A DNA stretch of 64,000 bases from Mesorhabditis belari (taxonomy: Eukaryota > Nematoda > Chromadorea > Rhabditida > Rhabditidae): contig CAUEEP010000932.1 in the NCBI GenBank assembly GCA_958450365.1, positions 1,934,501 to 1,998,500 on the forward strand, read 5' to 3'. This document shows positions 39,050 through 48,323 of the stretch, in pieces. Position numbers and translations under genes: made by a program. Position 1 is the stretch's first letter; each line of letters starts with the position of its first letter. The notes beneath the pieces are model-generated. The model worked only from the letters and a program-made list of their open reading frames with translations, made no database searches and was not told the origin of the DNA.

Positions 39050-39206
39050 ATCAATAAAAGAATTAATCTGGGAAACACGAACTGTACATCTTAATTTGAT
39101 AGCGAGAAGTGTGTGGAGGCCCAAGAAAGACAAGCATTTGGTAAACCCCCACAAATACTTGCCTCAACGAGCGGAATGCAAGCTTGAAGGAAGATAGAAG
39201 TGAAGT
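39050..39206 (-). pseudogene. FBL-14, C-terminal fragment
   Basis: About 45 codons of the extreme C-terminus: LLSSFKLAFRSLRQVFVG, then YQMLVFLGPPHTSRYQIKMY and SSCFPD. These match IFLQAHIPLV, HRPPHAFRYQI and the tail of intact members, with the first third out of frame. An integrase fragment follows directly at 39206. The preserved GACGATCAATAAAAGAATT after the stop is the start of the usual 3' flank, which then ends. Confidence 0.65.
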
Positions 39207-39209
39207 TGC

Positions 39210-39555
39210 AGATGTGAAAGCAGAAGTGCAGAGTGAAAATGGCAGACCTTCAATCGTTTTGTCTGCAAATTCTCTCCCATCATCTAAAAAAACATTTATA
39301 ATCTTATTTAAAAGCTTTTGTTCTAAAAATACCGTTTTACAAAAGCTTTGGAGCGCCAAAAATTCCGAATATTTTTTTCAGATTGGCGCACACTTCTTGG
39401 GCAGTTTTTGCTTTCGAAAATAGCAATAACACAAATTTTGTCATATGCCCTAGATTTTTTATAAAAACATTTTGATTTTTGATAAAAGAACCTGATAAAT
39501 AATAATGAACTTAAAGGCACCATCGGGTACTGTATGCAAATCGATGGTAAATTAA
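39210..39555 (-). mobile_element. DDE integrase core fragment (copy d)
   Basis: The minus strand has VPDGAFKFIIIYQ, an intron-like gap ending AATCTAG, then HMTKFVLLLFSKAKTAQEVC and FGIFGAPKAFVKR, a second intron ending TTTTTTTAG, and DDGREFADKTIEG with the second catalytic aspartate (usual SDNGREF). Frame breaks between blocks. It lacks the glutamate region. Confidence 0.6.
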
Positions 39556-40537
39556 AGTGGTGAAACTTTCGATTCGGATCGAGTATATCCTTTGCGGATT
39601 GTGCCGCAATTGCTTCAACTTTTATGGCCCTTCGGTTGTAGTAGTTGTAGAATCATTTAAAGTTGCGATCATTTCTTGCAAAGTTGCGATCATTTCTTGA
39701 TTTCTATTTTGCAAACGTCCGGACGAGAAAACAAAAAACCCGCCATCACACACTTCACAAATCCTCATTGAGGCTCCGAACACCCAAAACGACTTAATGG
39801 GAAAAAGTATGCAAAAAATTGAGGGGGAAAACTTTCCTTTTTTCTATAAAAAGTTGCTTTTCGATTTGAAAGAAACCATTTTGATTTCAAGAATCTAGAA
39901 AACTTTGAGAAAATAAATTAAATGAAACTAAGGGAATCAAGCTCAAGATTCGAATTGATTCAGGATTCGAGTCTGATTCGATTCGAGTTTTTGTTTCTGA
40001 TTCGAGTTTTTGAAAACTATTATTTTGCTCGGAGCATCAATGACTTTTTGTGAAGATTGTGATGTTGTGTGATGATGTGAGATGTTCAATGAGGTCTAAA
40101 TGAAATCCTATCTTAATGCACAGAAATCGCTTCAATAACGAAACACTTTTCTTCGAAAGAACAAGGAACAACAAAACAAGGAAAGAGGAGATTATTGTTT
40201 TTAGAGTTGGATTGCTGCCAGTTGAAATTAACAAAGGTACCCGTCATTTGCACACTCTTATTGATTTTATCTTATTGAGATTAGATTAAAGTTCGAATCC
40301 CCATGTTGATTTCCGTTTTCCGGCTTTTCCTCCTCTTTTTCGAATCTCCATGTTGATTTTGTCTGTGGTGAATTTTCACACTCTTCTTGATTCTGAGAGC
40401 AGATGTGAAATTTTCAAACAGAAGGCAAAATGTCACTGCAATTACGTTCGCGCTGTGTTGCTTCGGGCATTTTCCTCCCCTAAGCATTCTCACTCAATCA
40501 TCCAAATACATAATACTTTTCCTAATAAAAGAAATTG
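39556..40537. repeat. Intergenic repeats and double 5' flank of FBL-15
   Basis: 39720-40060 holds the outer sequences found near 15450 and 28600, here reversed at 40030-40095, plus short repetitions of GATTCGAGTTTTTG. 40210-40275 has one outer flank version (TTGAAATTAACAAAGGTACCC) and 40335-40400 a second (GTCTGTGGTGAATTTTCACAC), so two flank types were joined. 40375-40537 is the inner flank with ATTACGTTCGCGCTGTG. Confidence 0.5.
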
Positions 40538-41509
40538 ATGACTTTCCAAAGCTTCCCTTCTTTGCCGTCTCTTCTCAAAACACGGATTCTGCATAAATTG
40601 AGGGCGTTTGAGGCACTTCAATTGCTGAAAGTGAATCACGATCTGCGCTTATTCGTCCTATTTTGCGGGCCATTCCTGTCAAATGTCGGACATGTTGAAG
40701 TGAGGCTGATTAACGCGAAAATAGATGAGGACGACGGACGAATTGTGGCAAATGCGATTGGCATTCATATATACAATAGGTTTTCTTGGTTTTCTTTCTT
40801 GAGCGACCAGGGCATGCACGAACTAGGTGTGACCGTGCGAGTGAATCCCCTTCACGGGCGACTTTTTCGAAAGCTCGCACATTTCGCTGGTTTGAAAATA
40901 AGCAGTATTGAAAACAAGACGAGTTCCCCAAAATTTGATGTCCAGAAGTTTTTGCTGCTTAATAAGGGAAAGCCTTGGAACCACGTACCCTTCGAATTCA
41001 ATAGAGATTCAAGCGTCGCTCGCTCGCTTCTCTCAATGTATAATGCGATCCAAGTGTGCGGACAGGTGACCATCATTTTACCACGTGGCAACCGTGATGT
41101 TTCTGGTGACCTTAATCGTGAAATTCTGCAATTTATGGAGAATCGCTGGGGGCTCTGTGAGCGTCTCTGTTTGCATTTTCTTCGTTTTGACCTTATCCAA
41201 GAAAATCTTTCGTTAATGAAAGAAAATGTCGAGCTCACACTATTGCAGGTTAATTGGGATAGTTTCGTGGATTGCGTGAAATTCGTCGTGAGGAGCAATC
41301 ATTTCTATGCTTATCTTTACATTAAATTCTATGGGGATCGTGTGAGGAGCGGAGATCTGAGATACGAGCAACTCACTGCTATCTTCCTTGAAGCTCACAT
41401 TCCACTTGTTAAGAAGGAAGTACTTGGGGAGGATTACGAGATTTTCGCTTTTCGCTATGAAATTGGTATGTACAAAGGTTGCTGTACTCTAGAGAAATTA
41501 TTTTATTGA
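40538..41509 (+). CDS. FBL-15, intact F-box-like family protein (323 aa)
   Basis: The shortest intact member, single exon. F-box-like start with RAFEALQLLKVNHDLRLFV. About eight residues are deleted in the middle (IHIYNRFSWFSFLS, where relatives have HILYHRISQEDN). Cassette HELGVTVRV. The stretch KPWNHVPFEFNRDSSVARSL to FMENRWGLCE is identical in DNA to the same part of FBL-16, about 190 bp. The C-terminal domain part LLQVNWDSFVDCVKFVVRSN and HFYAYLYIKFYGD is FBL-9-like. Near the end FHRPPHA is deleted so EIFAFRYEIGMYKGCC follows directly. Tail CTLEKLFY. The deletions leave the frame intact, so it may be functional or an early decay stage. Confidence 0.75.
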   Translation: MTFQSFPSLPSLLKTRILHKLRAFEALQLLKVNHDLRLFVLFCGPFLSNVGHVEVRLINAKIDEDDGRIVANAIGIHIYNRFSWFSFLSDQGMHELGVTVRVNPLHGRLFRKLAHFAGLKISSIENKTSSPKFDVQKFLLLNKGKPWNHVPFEFNRDSSVARSLLSMYNAIQVCGQVTIILPRGNRDVSGDLNREILQFMENRWGLCERLCLHFLRFDLIQENLSLMKENVELTLLQVNWDSFVDCVKFVVRSNHFYAYLYIKFYGDRVRSGDLRYEQLTAIFLEAHIPLVKKEVLGEDYEIFAFRYEIGMYKGCCTLEKLFY

Positions 41510-41836
41510 TGGTCCAATTGTGCAATTTCATGATATATTTCCCATTTTCTCAAGTTTCTCATGTCAGCTTTTTCTGATCACTACTTGACAGATAGATCCT
41601 GAAGGTTTATTCGCTGAAAAAAATGTGATTTTTAAGGCGAATATGTGTCGAATAAATGAATGACGCTTGATTTCCTTACTCCCAAACAGTTTTTTTCAAT
41701 CACGAGACTTTTTTAGATTCCCTAACCCAAAAAAAGTTAGCGCTCCAAACCTCGAAAGACCCGATTGCAAACCGGGTTCTCAGCTCTAGAAAACGTTTCA
41801 ATTTTTGAATCGGGATATTGAAATAAAACACCGTTT
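41510..41836 (+). repeat. 3' flank of FBL-15, type A
   Basis: TTTCATGATATATTTCCC, CTTGACAGATAGATCC, GTCGAATAAATGAATGACGC (AATAAA), AACCCAAAAAAAGTTAGCG and ATTGCAAACCGGGTTCTCAG, as behind FBL-3. Confidence 0.65.
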
Positions 41837-42079
41837 TTATACTTCTATCGAGGATAGTAGAACTTTTAAAGGATACTCAGGGAGTCCCTCCAAAACGTGG
41901 TGGTAAATCGCGTCAAACATCTTGACCAAGTTACCGTTGTAGCTGATTGAAGGTGGCCGTGGGGGAGAAAGAGGTAACGGATGGAGCGGATCTTGTTGAG
42001 AACGGCGTCTATCCATTTCAGATGTAGATAATACTTCTCGGGGCTCTTCGGATCGGTAGATGTAGAAGCTGAGTTGCAC
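41837..42079 (-). pseudogene. Fragment of the unrecognised retroelement-like ORF
   Basis: The minus-strand frame reads EPREVLSTSEMDRRRSQQDP, LHPLPLSPPRPPSISYNGN and LVKMFDAIYHHVLEGLPEYP. It matches 50040-50236 and, in the YHVVIEGLP part, the ORF at 22.3 kb. Only about 70 residues remain. The protein family was not recognised. Confidence 0.4.
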
Positions 42080-42699
42080 TATCTCGCAAGCTTGGGCACA
42101 GCACTGTCTCGTGTTGTGATGAGCGATGAGATCTATCCGATTGGATTAACTCGGTGAGATTTGATCCATTTATTATCAATCTAATAAGATACGTTCTGAG
42201 GGGAAAAGCGATGCAAAATTTGACTTCAATTACAAATTCCCTTTTCTGATTCTCTTACGATTTAACATCTAGATTAGTTAATTTATTCGCGGCGAAATGT
42301 TTGCTTCTTAAGTAAAAAAATGTCACAAAAGCCGAAAGTCGAAAGTCGCGACGCCAGGCTTAATTTAAGCTTTAACTTTAAGCCGCTTAAGGTTCCTGGT
42401 TGTTGAAAAAGTGCTGCAAAGAATTGGTGAATCCAATTTTAAGTCAAATAAGTGAATAAGTTTATTAATTGCTTACGATACCTTTACACTGCCATTACCT
42501 TTACTTTTTGTATAGTTAAGGTAAATCTTTAGCAAAGGATTCATATGTCAAAATAGTCAAAATAGTCAAAATAGCCCCAAATTTAAAGATTTTAATATAA
42601 AGGAACCAATGTTCTTTTGGAGTTCTTGATGAAAGCTTTTTTTGTGCATTCTGAAGTAAAATAGTAAATGAAATCTTGTTTATTCCATTAACAAATGGA
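42080..42699. other. Intergenic stretch with FBL 3' flank sliver
   Basis: 42110-42180 has CGATGAGATCTATCCGATTG, also seen at 15610 and 56900. 42235-42325 is a piece of type B 3' flank (ACGATTTAACATCTAGATTAG). 42340-42700 is AT-rich with the triple TCAAAATAG at about 42546-42575; no gene recognised. Confidence 0.45.
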
Positions 42700-43015
42700 A
42701 AAAACGATTTCACATCTAGATTAGGTAGTTTATTCGCCACAAAACGTTTGTCTCATTAAGAGAGACATGTGATTAGATCTGACGAATAAATACTGTACAA
42801 TACAATAAAATGTTACACTATTGGTATAGCGCATCAAACTTTCCTTAAAAAGCGTCAACTTACTCTGCAATCAAATCCTACAAATTTCAATCTTATAAAT
42901 CTTATAAATAATATCATCTCTGGAGAAAGTTATGAAACTTCAAGGCTGGCTACCCATTCCAAGCGTAGTTCTAAAATTCGGTTCAGCTACCGTAGTCCGT
43001 TCGTTTCGCTGCAGA
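42700..43015 (+). repeat. Solo FBL 3' flank, inverted partner of 131-420
   Basis: Type B flank (ACATCTAGATTAGGTAG, GACGAATAAATACTGTAC, GTTACACTATTGGTATAGC) with no coding region before it, continuing to AATATCATCTCTGGAG and CTACCGTAGTCCG. The region to about 43130 is the inverse of the first 420 bp of the window. Confidence 0.65.
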
Positions 43016-43360
43016 AATGACTGTTCGCGCAAGCGCTGAGATTGAGGTAGTTTTACATGTTGTCCACTGATTACATGAAGCTTTTACTGTTTTTTTCATC
43101 TTTGGCTCTTTTCAGGATATCCTCGGCACCAAACAAAAAGAAAACAACACTCCGGCGTGGGCCGTTCACCCGCCAATGATTGAATATATGAAAATATAAG
43201 GTAAAACAACCTTCAGTGTTTTCACAATCATTTTTCTTTAGATATCCTTCTGGAATTCGACAATCACCTTATTCTGCAATGCTTGGACGGGACGTTAGAT
43301 TCGATTGTGAAATTACCAATGAAAAAAATGTAAAACTGTTTATTTTACGTAGCGAATTTA
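43016..43360 (+). mobile_element. DDE integrase post-glutamate fragment (copy e)
   Basis: RASAEIE, an intron of about 65 bp ending GCTCTTTTCAG at about 43112, then DILGTKQKENNTPAWAVHPP and MIEYMKI, an intron (GTAAAAC to TTCTTTAG at 43200-43242), then RYPSGIRQSPYSAMLGRDVR. This is the glutamate-proximal part of the integrase and the following helical region, with two short introns in the same positions as copies a and b. The frame ends soon after with KNVKLFILRSEFS. Confidence 0.65.
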
Positions 43361-43384
43361 GCTCTTTAGAAATCAGGCCTATGT

Positions 43385-43515
43385 CATATTCAAATCCACA
43401 AGTTCCTCATGGTTTGGCTCGAAAAGCGAAAATTTGAAATTTCGCGCGGTCATCAGCCATTAGCAGTCATTTCTGTGAAAAGCGAGCTGAACTGACTTTT
43501 TTTGGCGCACCCTGG
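43385..43515 (-). repeat. Lone end of repeat R1
   Basis: GGCTCGAAAAGCGAAAATTTG, then AGCCATTAGCAGTCATTTC and ACTGACTTTTTTTGGCGCACCC; corresponds to the terminal 130 bp of R1 in reverse. The rest of R1 is absent. Confidence 0.6.
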
Positions 43516-44279
43516 AAGCCTGAAAAGAGATAAATTATACCTTGAAAGCCTAGTTCTAGATTATAAAATGAAAATCTACGCATAAAGACGGTAGAAATGG
43601 TTACAGAAAGTTTCACAAGTTTAAACCAACCAATTCAAAAAACCCCACTCGATCATTTGCTGGTCAGGAAATCCCCTTCACTTGACCAATTCTCCTCAAC
43701 TTTCACGGAAGGTTTCCATTTTCGCGATGGCAGTGGCAATCCTTGTTGCTGTGAGGCTTCTAGAACCTTGCAAGACTTCGAACATCCGATCGAAATGGGC
43801 CCTGAAAATTTCGGAAATTAATTACTAATGGCTTCATAAAAGTAAGCCTAGGTTCTATGAGAATTGGAATTTCAAGTATTGGAACAAAATTTTAAGATTT
43901 ACGTATCATAGAGATTGCATCATTGCATCATAGAAATTTGATTAATAACAAAATGCAAACACACCAATTTCGGGACCATTCGTTGTCGCTGTTTCTGCAA
44001 GGAGGCCACAGAAGCGGTGATCTTGTTCACTTCGCCGACTTTGAGTCTAACTAAAACGAAAATTTGACGAAAATCTCATCTTTGCATTACAGAAGGCTTA
44101 ATTTTAGACTATTAAGTTTTCTCTAAGCCCCACCATCAACTTCGAAGCCACCAATCACTCGTCCCTGACAACAGTTCTTCAACGACCCGAGAAACTCTTT
44201 GCATGCCTGAAATTTAGCATTCTTGAATGAACTTTAAGAACATGGACTATTAAATCACTAATCTAATCAAAAATTTTTA
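43516..44279. other. Intergenic stretch, no gene recognised
   Basis: Two frames of 70-75 codons are open around 43597-43821 but show no recognised motif. A short tandem GATTGCATCATTGCATCATAG occurs at about 43912 (core GCATCATTGCATCATAG). Nothing else could be supported. Confidence 0.35.
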
Positions 44280-44420
44280 AACAAACATTTCTCTCGTGCT
44301 CCGTTGGCGCCACAAAATGGATTGGCTCCGGCTTTCGCGCCCACACAAAGAAATACGGATATCTAAAGGGAAACCACATCAATTTGCGAAAGAAAGCGGA
44401 AATTAAGCCGTTGCAAGTGG
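44280..44420 (+). other. Possible coding scrap of unknown origin
   Basis: A GC-richer stretch reads KWIGSGFRAHTKKYGYLKGN and HINLRKKAEIKPLQVENLQE on the plus strand. It is basic and looks like protein-coding sequence. It lies next to integrase fragment f and may be another part of the same element. No family was recognised. Confidence 0.3.
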
Positions 44421-44448
44421 AAAACTTACAAGAACGAGTGCCTCACTA

Positions 44449-44795
44449 TCATAACTCGATATCATAACTAAGGGTGCGTTCTACATTCCCTTCTGACTGC
44501 GAATGTCGAGGCTTTCCGTGAATTAATTGACAATTTGGCCAACTCTCAACCAGAGCTTCAATCGTTTTGTTTGCAAATTCTCTCCGACGATCTAAAAAAA
44601 ACATTTGGAATTTCCTATTTAAAATGTTTGTTTGTTTTTGTTTCAAAAATACCTGTTTGCAAAAGTTTTGGCCCGCCAAAAATTCTGAATATTTCTTTTA
44701 GGTTGGCGCACACTTCTTGAGCAGTTTGCGTTTCAAAGGCCACAATCACGCAAATTTTGTCATCCCATACTACATTTTTTATAAAAACATAAAAA
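44449..44795 (-). mobile_element. DDE integrase core fragment with glutamate (copy f)
   Basis: The minus strand gives TAQEVCANLKEIFRIFGGPK, then after an intron ending TTTTTTTAG the block DRRREFANKTIEALVESWPN and CQLIHGKPRHSQSEGNVERT. The HGKPRHSQSEGNVER sequence is the catalytic-glutamate motif (usual HGRPRHPQSQGSVER), and DRRREF stands where SDNGREF is expected. Stops occur within the first block. Together with copies c, d, e and b this outlines one element type. Confidence 0.68.
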
Positions 44796-44935
44796 ATGGC
44801 TCGATTCCGGAGGGAGCAAAACGTCTCTCGGATGCTCGAGCAGAACGAGCAACAAATGAAATCAACGATCATCTTGCCAACATTGTTTTGGATGATAATG
44901 GTTATGATAGTGATGTCTCTATTGATCTTTGTTAA
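44796..44935 (+). other. Possible C-terminal exon of an unknown protein
   Basis: PEGAKRLSDARAERATNEIN and DHLANIVLDDNGYDSDVSID end in LC and stop at 44935, and AATAAA follows at about 44967. The acidic tail and its proximity to a polyadenylation signal look like the 3' end of a gene. No upstream exons were identified; an integrase copy lies immediately left on the other strand. It may be a captured gene end. Confidence 0.3.
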
Positions 44936-45159
44936 TTGATTTACCCTGATACTCTTTGTTTGATTCTAAATAAATATATAAAAACAACTCGGTTCACTTG
45001 GAAGAAAGGGATGACATGATACCTAGTATTATTGCCTGGTAAAGGTATGGATCTAGTCAAAAAAAGGAAAGTCTCTAATAGTAGTGCAGTCTGTAATAGT
45101 AGTGCAGGCTGGAGGGGGGTTGAAAAAATAGTAGTGCGCACTACTATTACAGAAAATAC
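44936..45159. repeat. Spacer with a 22-bp perfect palindrome
   Basis: 45127-45148 is the perfect palindrome around AGTAGTGCGCACTACT, and TAATAGTAGTGCAG occurs twice shortly before (about 45078 and 45093). The repeated arms suggest the end of a small foldback element. No gene. Confidence 0.45.
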
Positions 45160-45345
45160 GGTATTTCTTTTAGGTTGGCGCACACTTCTTGAGCAGTTTG
45201 CGTTTCAAAGGCCACAATCACACAAATTTTGTCATCCCATACTAGATTTTTTATAAAAGCATTTTGGGTTTTGATAAAAAAGCGTGACAAACCATAATCA
45301 ACTTAAATGCACCATCGGGCATTGCTTGCAAATCAATGAGCAAAA
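45160..45345 (-). mobile_element. DDE integrase first-aspartate fragment (copy g)
   Basis: The minus strand has IDLQAMPDGAFKLIMVCH before an intron-like segment ending AATCTAG, then MTKFV and a run nearly identical to the start of copy f (GGCCTTTGAAACGCAAACTG). Copies f and g therefore partly duplicate each other within 700 bp. Confidence 0.5.
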
Positions 45346-45986
45346 ATGAGCTCTTATTGACGCGGGTCGTTTTGTTCGGAATGCATAGACGTGGAAGGAT
45401 TCACGATTTCTTTCGTTTTTCCTTTCTTTCATTCAGTTTTGCAATATTGCTCTCATAGCAATTGATTCTGAAACGCAAGGAAGATGAAGGAATTCGGTGC
45501 ACCGTTTCCAGTTTTATAATGGAACTCCTCGAAAAACCTTGTGAGGTTTAAAAGCCATTCTGATTTCAAGAATCTAGCCAAAATTTGTGATAAAAAAACA
45601 ATTAGGAGTAAGGAAATCAAGCGAATCGCTGATTCAGGATTCGAATCTGAAAGTTGGAAGACGGCTTTTCGCTTTTTTTTTCAGTGTAAAATGACCTGTT
45701 TTTGGAAGGTTTCTCTTTTCGATCACACCGATAGTGTAAGATTTGACTCTAGTGTAAGTTGACACTTTTTAAAAAAAAGGTTGATGTGTTATAGCAATAG
45801 TGTAACATTTTATTGTATTGTACAGTATTTATTTGTCACAGATATCACTTTTTTGGCTTAAAGAGGCCAACATTTCGCAGCGAATAAATTACCTAATCTA
45901 GATATGAAATCCTAAGAGAATCAGAAAAGGCTGAAATGAGAAGCTTGAAAAAATGAGACCTATCATGAAATGTCACAACCTGACGA
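45346..45986 (-). repeat. Dispersed repeat and 3' flank of FBL-16, type B
   Basis: 45346-45505 matches 18210-18345 (GCATAGACGTGGAAGGATTC), including a trace of mariner-like sequence at its start (GAGCTCTTATTGACGCGGG). 45540-45986 is the reverse FBL flank with both TTACACTAT-type motifs in reverse, AGTATTTATTTGTCACAG and ACCTAATCTAGATATGAAATC. Confidence 0.55.
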
Positions 45987-47003
45987 TCAAACAAAGGATA
46001 TCCATAATTCATACGAACCGTTGAAGGTGCTAAATTGATACTCAAAAGCGTGTGGAGGCCGATGAAAATAAAGGACCTCGAAATCCTCATTAATTACTAG
46101 CTTCTTAAGAAGTGGAATATGAGCCTCAATGAAGATAGCAGCGAGTTGCTCCTTTCTCAGATCCCCCCTCCTCACTTGATCCCCCCAGAAGTGAACGTAA
46201 AGATAAGCATAGAAATGATTGCTCCTCACGAAGAATTTCACACAATCCACGAAACTCTCCCAATTATCGTGCCCTAGTATGAGCTGCATATTTTCTTTCA
46301 TTAACGAAAGCTTTTCTTTGATAAGTTCAAAAGGAAGAGAGTCCAAATACAGACACTCACAGAGCCCCCAGCGATTCTCCATAAATTGCAGAATTTCACG
46401 ATTAAGGTCACCAGAAACATCACGGTTGCCACGTGGTAAAATGATGGTCACCTGTCCGCACACTTGGATCGCATTATACATTGAGAGAAGCGAGCGAGCG
46501 ACGCTTGAATCTCTATTGAATTCGAAGGGTACGTGGTTCCAAGGCTTTCTCTTATTAAGCGGCAAAAACTTCTGGACATCAAATTTTGGGATTTTCTTCT
46601 TGTTTTCACTACCAGTACAGCGTATTTCCACAACAGCGAAATTTGCGAGCTTTCGAAAAAGTCGCCCTTGAAGGGGATTCACTCGGACGGTCACACCTGG
46701 CTCGTACAAGGTCCCCTCGCTCAAGAAAGAAAGCGAAGGGTTATCTTCTTGTGAGATACGGTGATATAATATATGAATGCGAATCGCACTTGCCACAATT
46801 CGTCCGTTGTCTTCATCTATTTTCGCGTTGTACAGCATCACTTCGACACGCCCGAAATTTGACGGGATGGGCCCGCAAAATAGGACGAATGAGCGCAGAT
46901 CGTGATTTAATTTGAGCAATTGAAGTGCCTCGAACACCTTCAATTAATGCAGAATCCGTGTCTTGAGAAGAGACGGCAAAGAAGGGAAACTTTTGAAAGT
47001 CAT
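45987..47003 (-). pseudogene. FBL-16, family member with one early nonsense codon
   Basis: From the family ATG at 47003 the sequence reads MTFKSFPSLPSLLKTRILH and then TAA at codon 20 (46946-46944), where relatives have AAA (lysine). The rest, VFEALQLLKLNHDLRSFV to SYELWISFV, is open for over 310 codons without another lesion and keeps all family blocks, including CTGSENKKKIPKFDVQKF and the FBL-15-identical stretch KPWNHVPFEF to FMENRWGLCE. There is no in-frame ATG close behind the stop. A single base change has killed it, or it survives by re-initiation further in, which would remove most of the F-box-like part. Confidence 0.78.
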
Positions 47004-47288
47004 AATTTTTTTTGTTAGAAAAAATTTATGTATTTGGATGATTAGAGGGCTGAAGGCGAGAAAAATACCCAAAGCAAAACAGCGCAAACTTCTTTTCGAA
47101 ACCCCCATTGATTTTGTCTGTGGTGAATTTTCACACTCTCATTGATTCTGAGACCAGATGTGGACTTTTCAAATAGAAGGCAAAATGTGACTCCAATTAC
47201 GTTCGAGGCGCTTTGCTTTGGGCATTTTCCTCGCCTTTAGTCCTCCAATCATCCAAATACATAACTCGTTTCCTAATAAAAGAAATTG
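47004..47288. promoter_or_regulatory. Head-to-head 5' flanks of FBL-16 and FBL-17
   Basis: 47004-47095 is the short reverse flank of FBL-16 (GATGATTAGAGGGCTGAAGG), cut off near CAAACTTCTTTTCG. 47105-47288 is the FBL-17 flank (GTCTGTGGTGAATTTTCAC, ATTACGTTCGAGGCGC, TCGCCTTTAGTCCTCC, AAATTG). The two genes diverge across only 285 bp. Confidence 0.55.
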
Positions 47289-48323
47289 ATGACTTTCCAA
47301 AGTTTCCCTTCTTTGCCGTCTCTTCTCAAAACACGGATTCTGCATAAATCGAAGGTGTTTGAGGCACTTCAATTGCTAAAAGTGAATCACGATCTGCGCT
47401 CATTCGTCATATTCTGCGGGCCAATCTCGTCAAATTTTCGGCGCGTCGAAGTGCGGCTGTACAACGGGAAAGTAGATGAGGACAACGGACGAATTGTGGC
47501 AAGTGCAATTGGCATTTCTTTATTTTATCACGGTAAATCACAAGAAGAGTGCTTTTGGCTTCGTTTTTTGAGCAACGAGATCTGGCGCCGTACAAGTGAT
47601 ATGACCGTGCGAGTGAATCCCCTTAACGGGCGACTCTTTCGAAAGCTCCCACATTTTGCCAATTTGTATATAAGCTGTATTAAAACGGAAACGAGTTCCC
47701 AAAAATTTGATGTCCAGAAATTTTTGCCGCTTAATAAGGGAAAGCCTTTGGAACACATAGGTTTCATATTCAATGGAGATTCAAGCGTCACTCGGTCGCT
47801 TCTCTCAATGTATAATGCGATCCAAGTGTGCAAAAGCGTGACATTCACTTTTCCACGTGGCAATCGTGATGTTTCTGGTGACGTTAATCGTGAAGTTCTG
47901 CGATTTATGGAGAATAGCTGGGCGCTCTGTGAGTTTCTGAATTTGGAATTTCTTCGTTTTGACCTTATCAAAGAAAAGCTTTTGTTAATGAAAGAAGATG
48001 TCTCGTTCATGCTATCATACGATAATTGGGAGAGTTTCGTGGATTGTGTGAAATTCTTCGTGAGGAGCAATCGTTTCAACCATTTCAATGCTCATCTTCG
48101 CATTCATTGCATTGGGGAACACGTGAGGAGGGGGGATCTGAGATACGATCAACTCACTGCTATCTTCCTTCAGGCTCACATTCCGCTTGTTAAGAAGGAA
48201 GTAATTTGGGATCGAGAAGTGCTTTTCTTTCATCGGCCTCCACTCGCTTTTCATTATCAAATTGGCACCGGCAACTATTTTTATAGTTTAGAGAAATGCT
48301 TTTTTGATCACCAAATTGTGTAA
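47289..48323 (+). CDS. FBL-17, intact F-box-like family protein (344 aa)
   Basis: Single exon. F-box-like part with RILHKSKVFEALQLLKVNHD and VIFCGP. The middle is divergent: YNGKVDEDNGRIV, SQEECFWLRFLSNEIWRRTS and DMTVRVNPLNG, a relative of the SHEISRRG cassette. LPHFANLYISCIKTETSSQK precedes FDVQKFLPLNKGKP. ENSWALCEFLNLEFLRFDLI and VSFMLSYDNWESFVDCVKFF match FBL-13. Three extra residues occur at NRFNHFNAHL, as in FBL-1 and FBL-19. The tail LEKCFFDHQIV is the long C-terminal version. No lesion seen. Confidence 0.83.
   Translation: MTFQSFPSLPSLLKTRILHKSKVFEALQLLKVNHDLRSFVIFCGPISSNFRRVEVRLYNGKVDEDNGRIVASAIGISLFYHGKSQEECFWLRFLSNEIWRRTSDMTVRVNPLNGRLFRKLPHFANLYISCIKTETSSQKFDVQKFLPLNKGKPLEHIGFIFNGDSSVTRSLLSMYNAIQVCKSVTFTFPRGNRDVSGDVNREVLRFMENSWALCEFLNLEFLRFDLIKEKLLLMKEDVSFMLSYDNWESFVDCVKFFVRSNRFNHFNAHLRIHCIGEHVRRGDLRYDQLTAIFLQAHIPLVKKEVIWDREVLFFHRPPLAFHYQIGTGNYFYSLEKCFFDHQIV

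Noticed and set aside
43597..43821. Open frame of 74 codons in the 43.5-44.3 kb stretch
   Set aside because: No motif, no flanking signals and ordinary composition; chance frame is likely.
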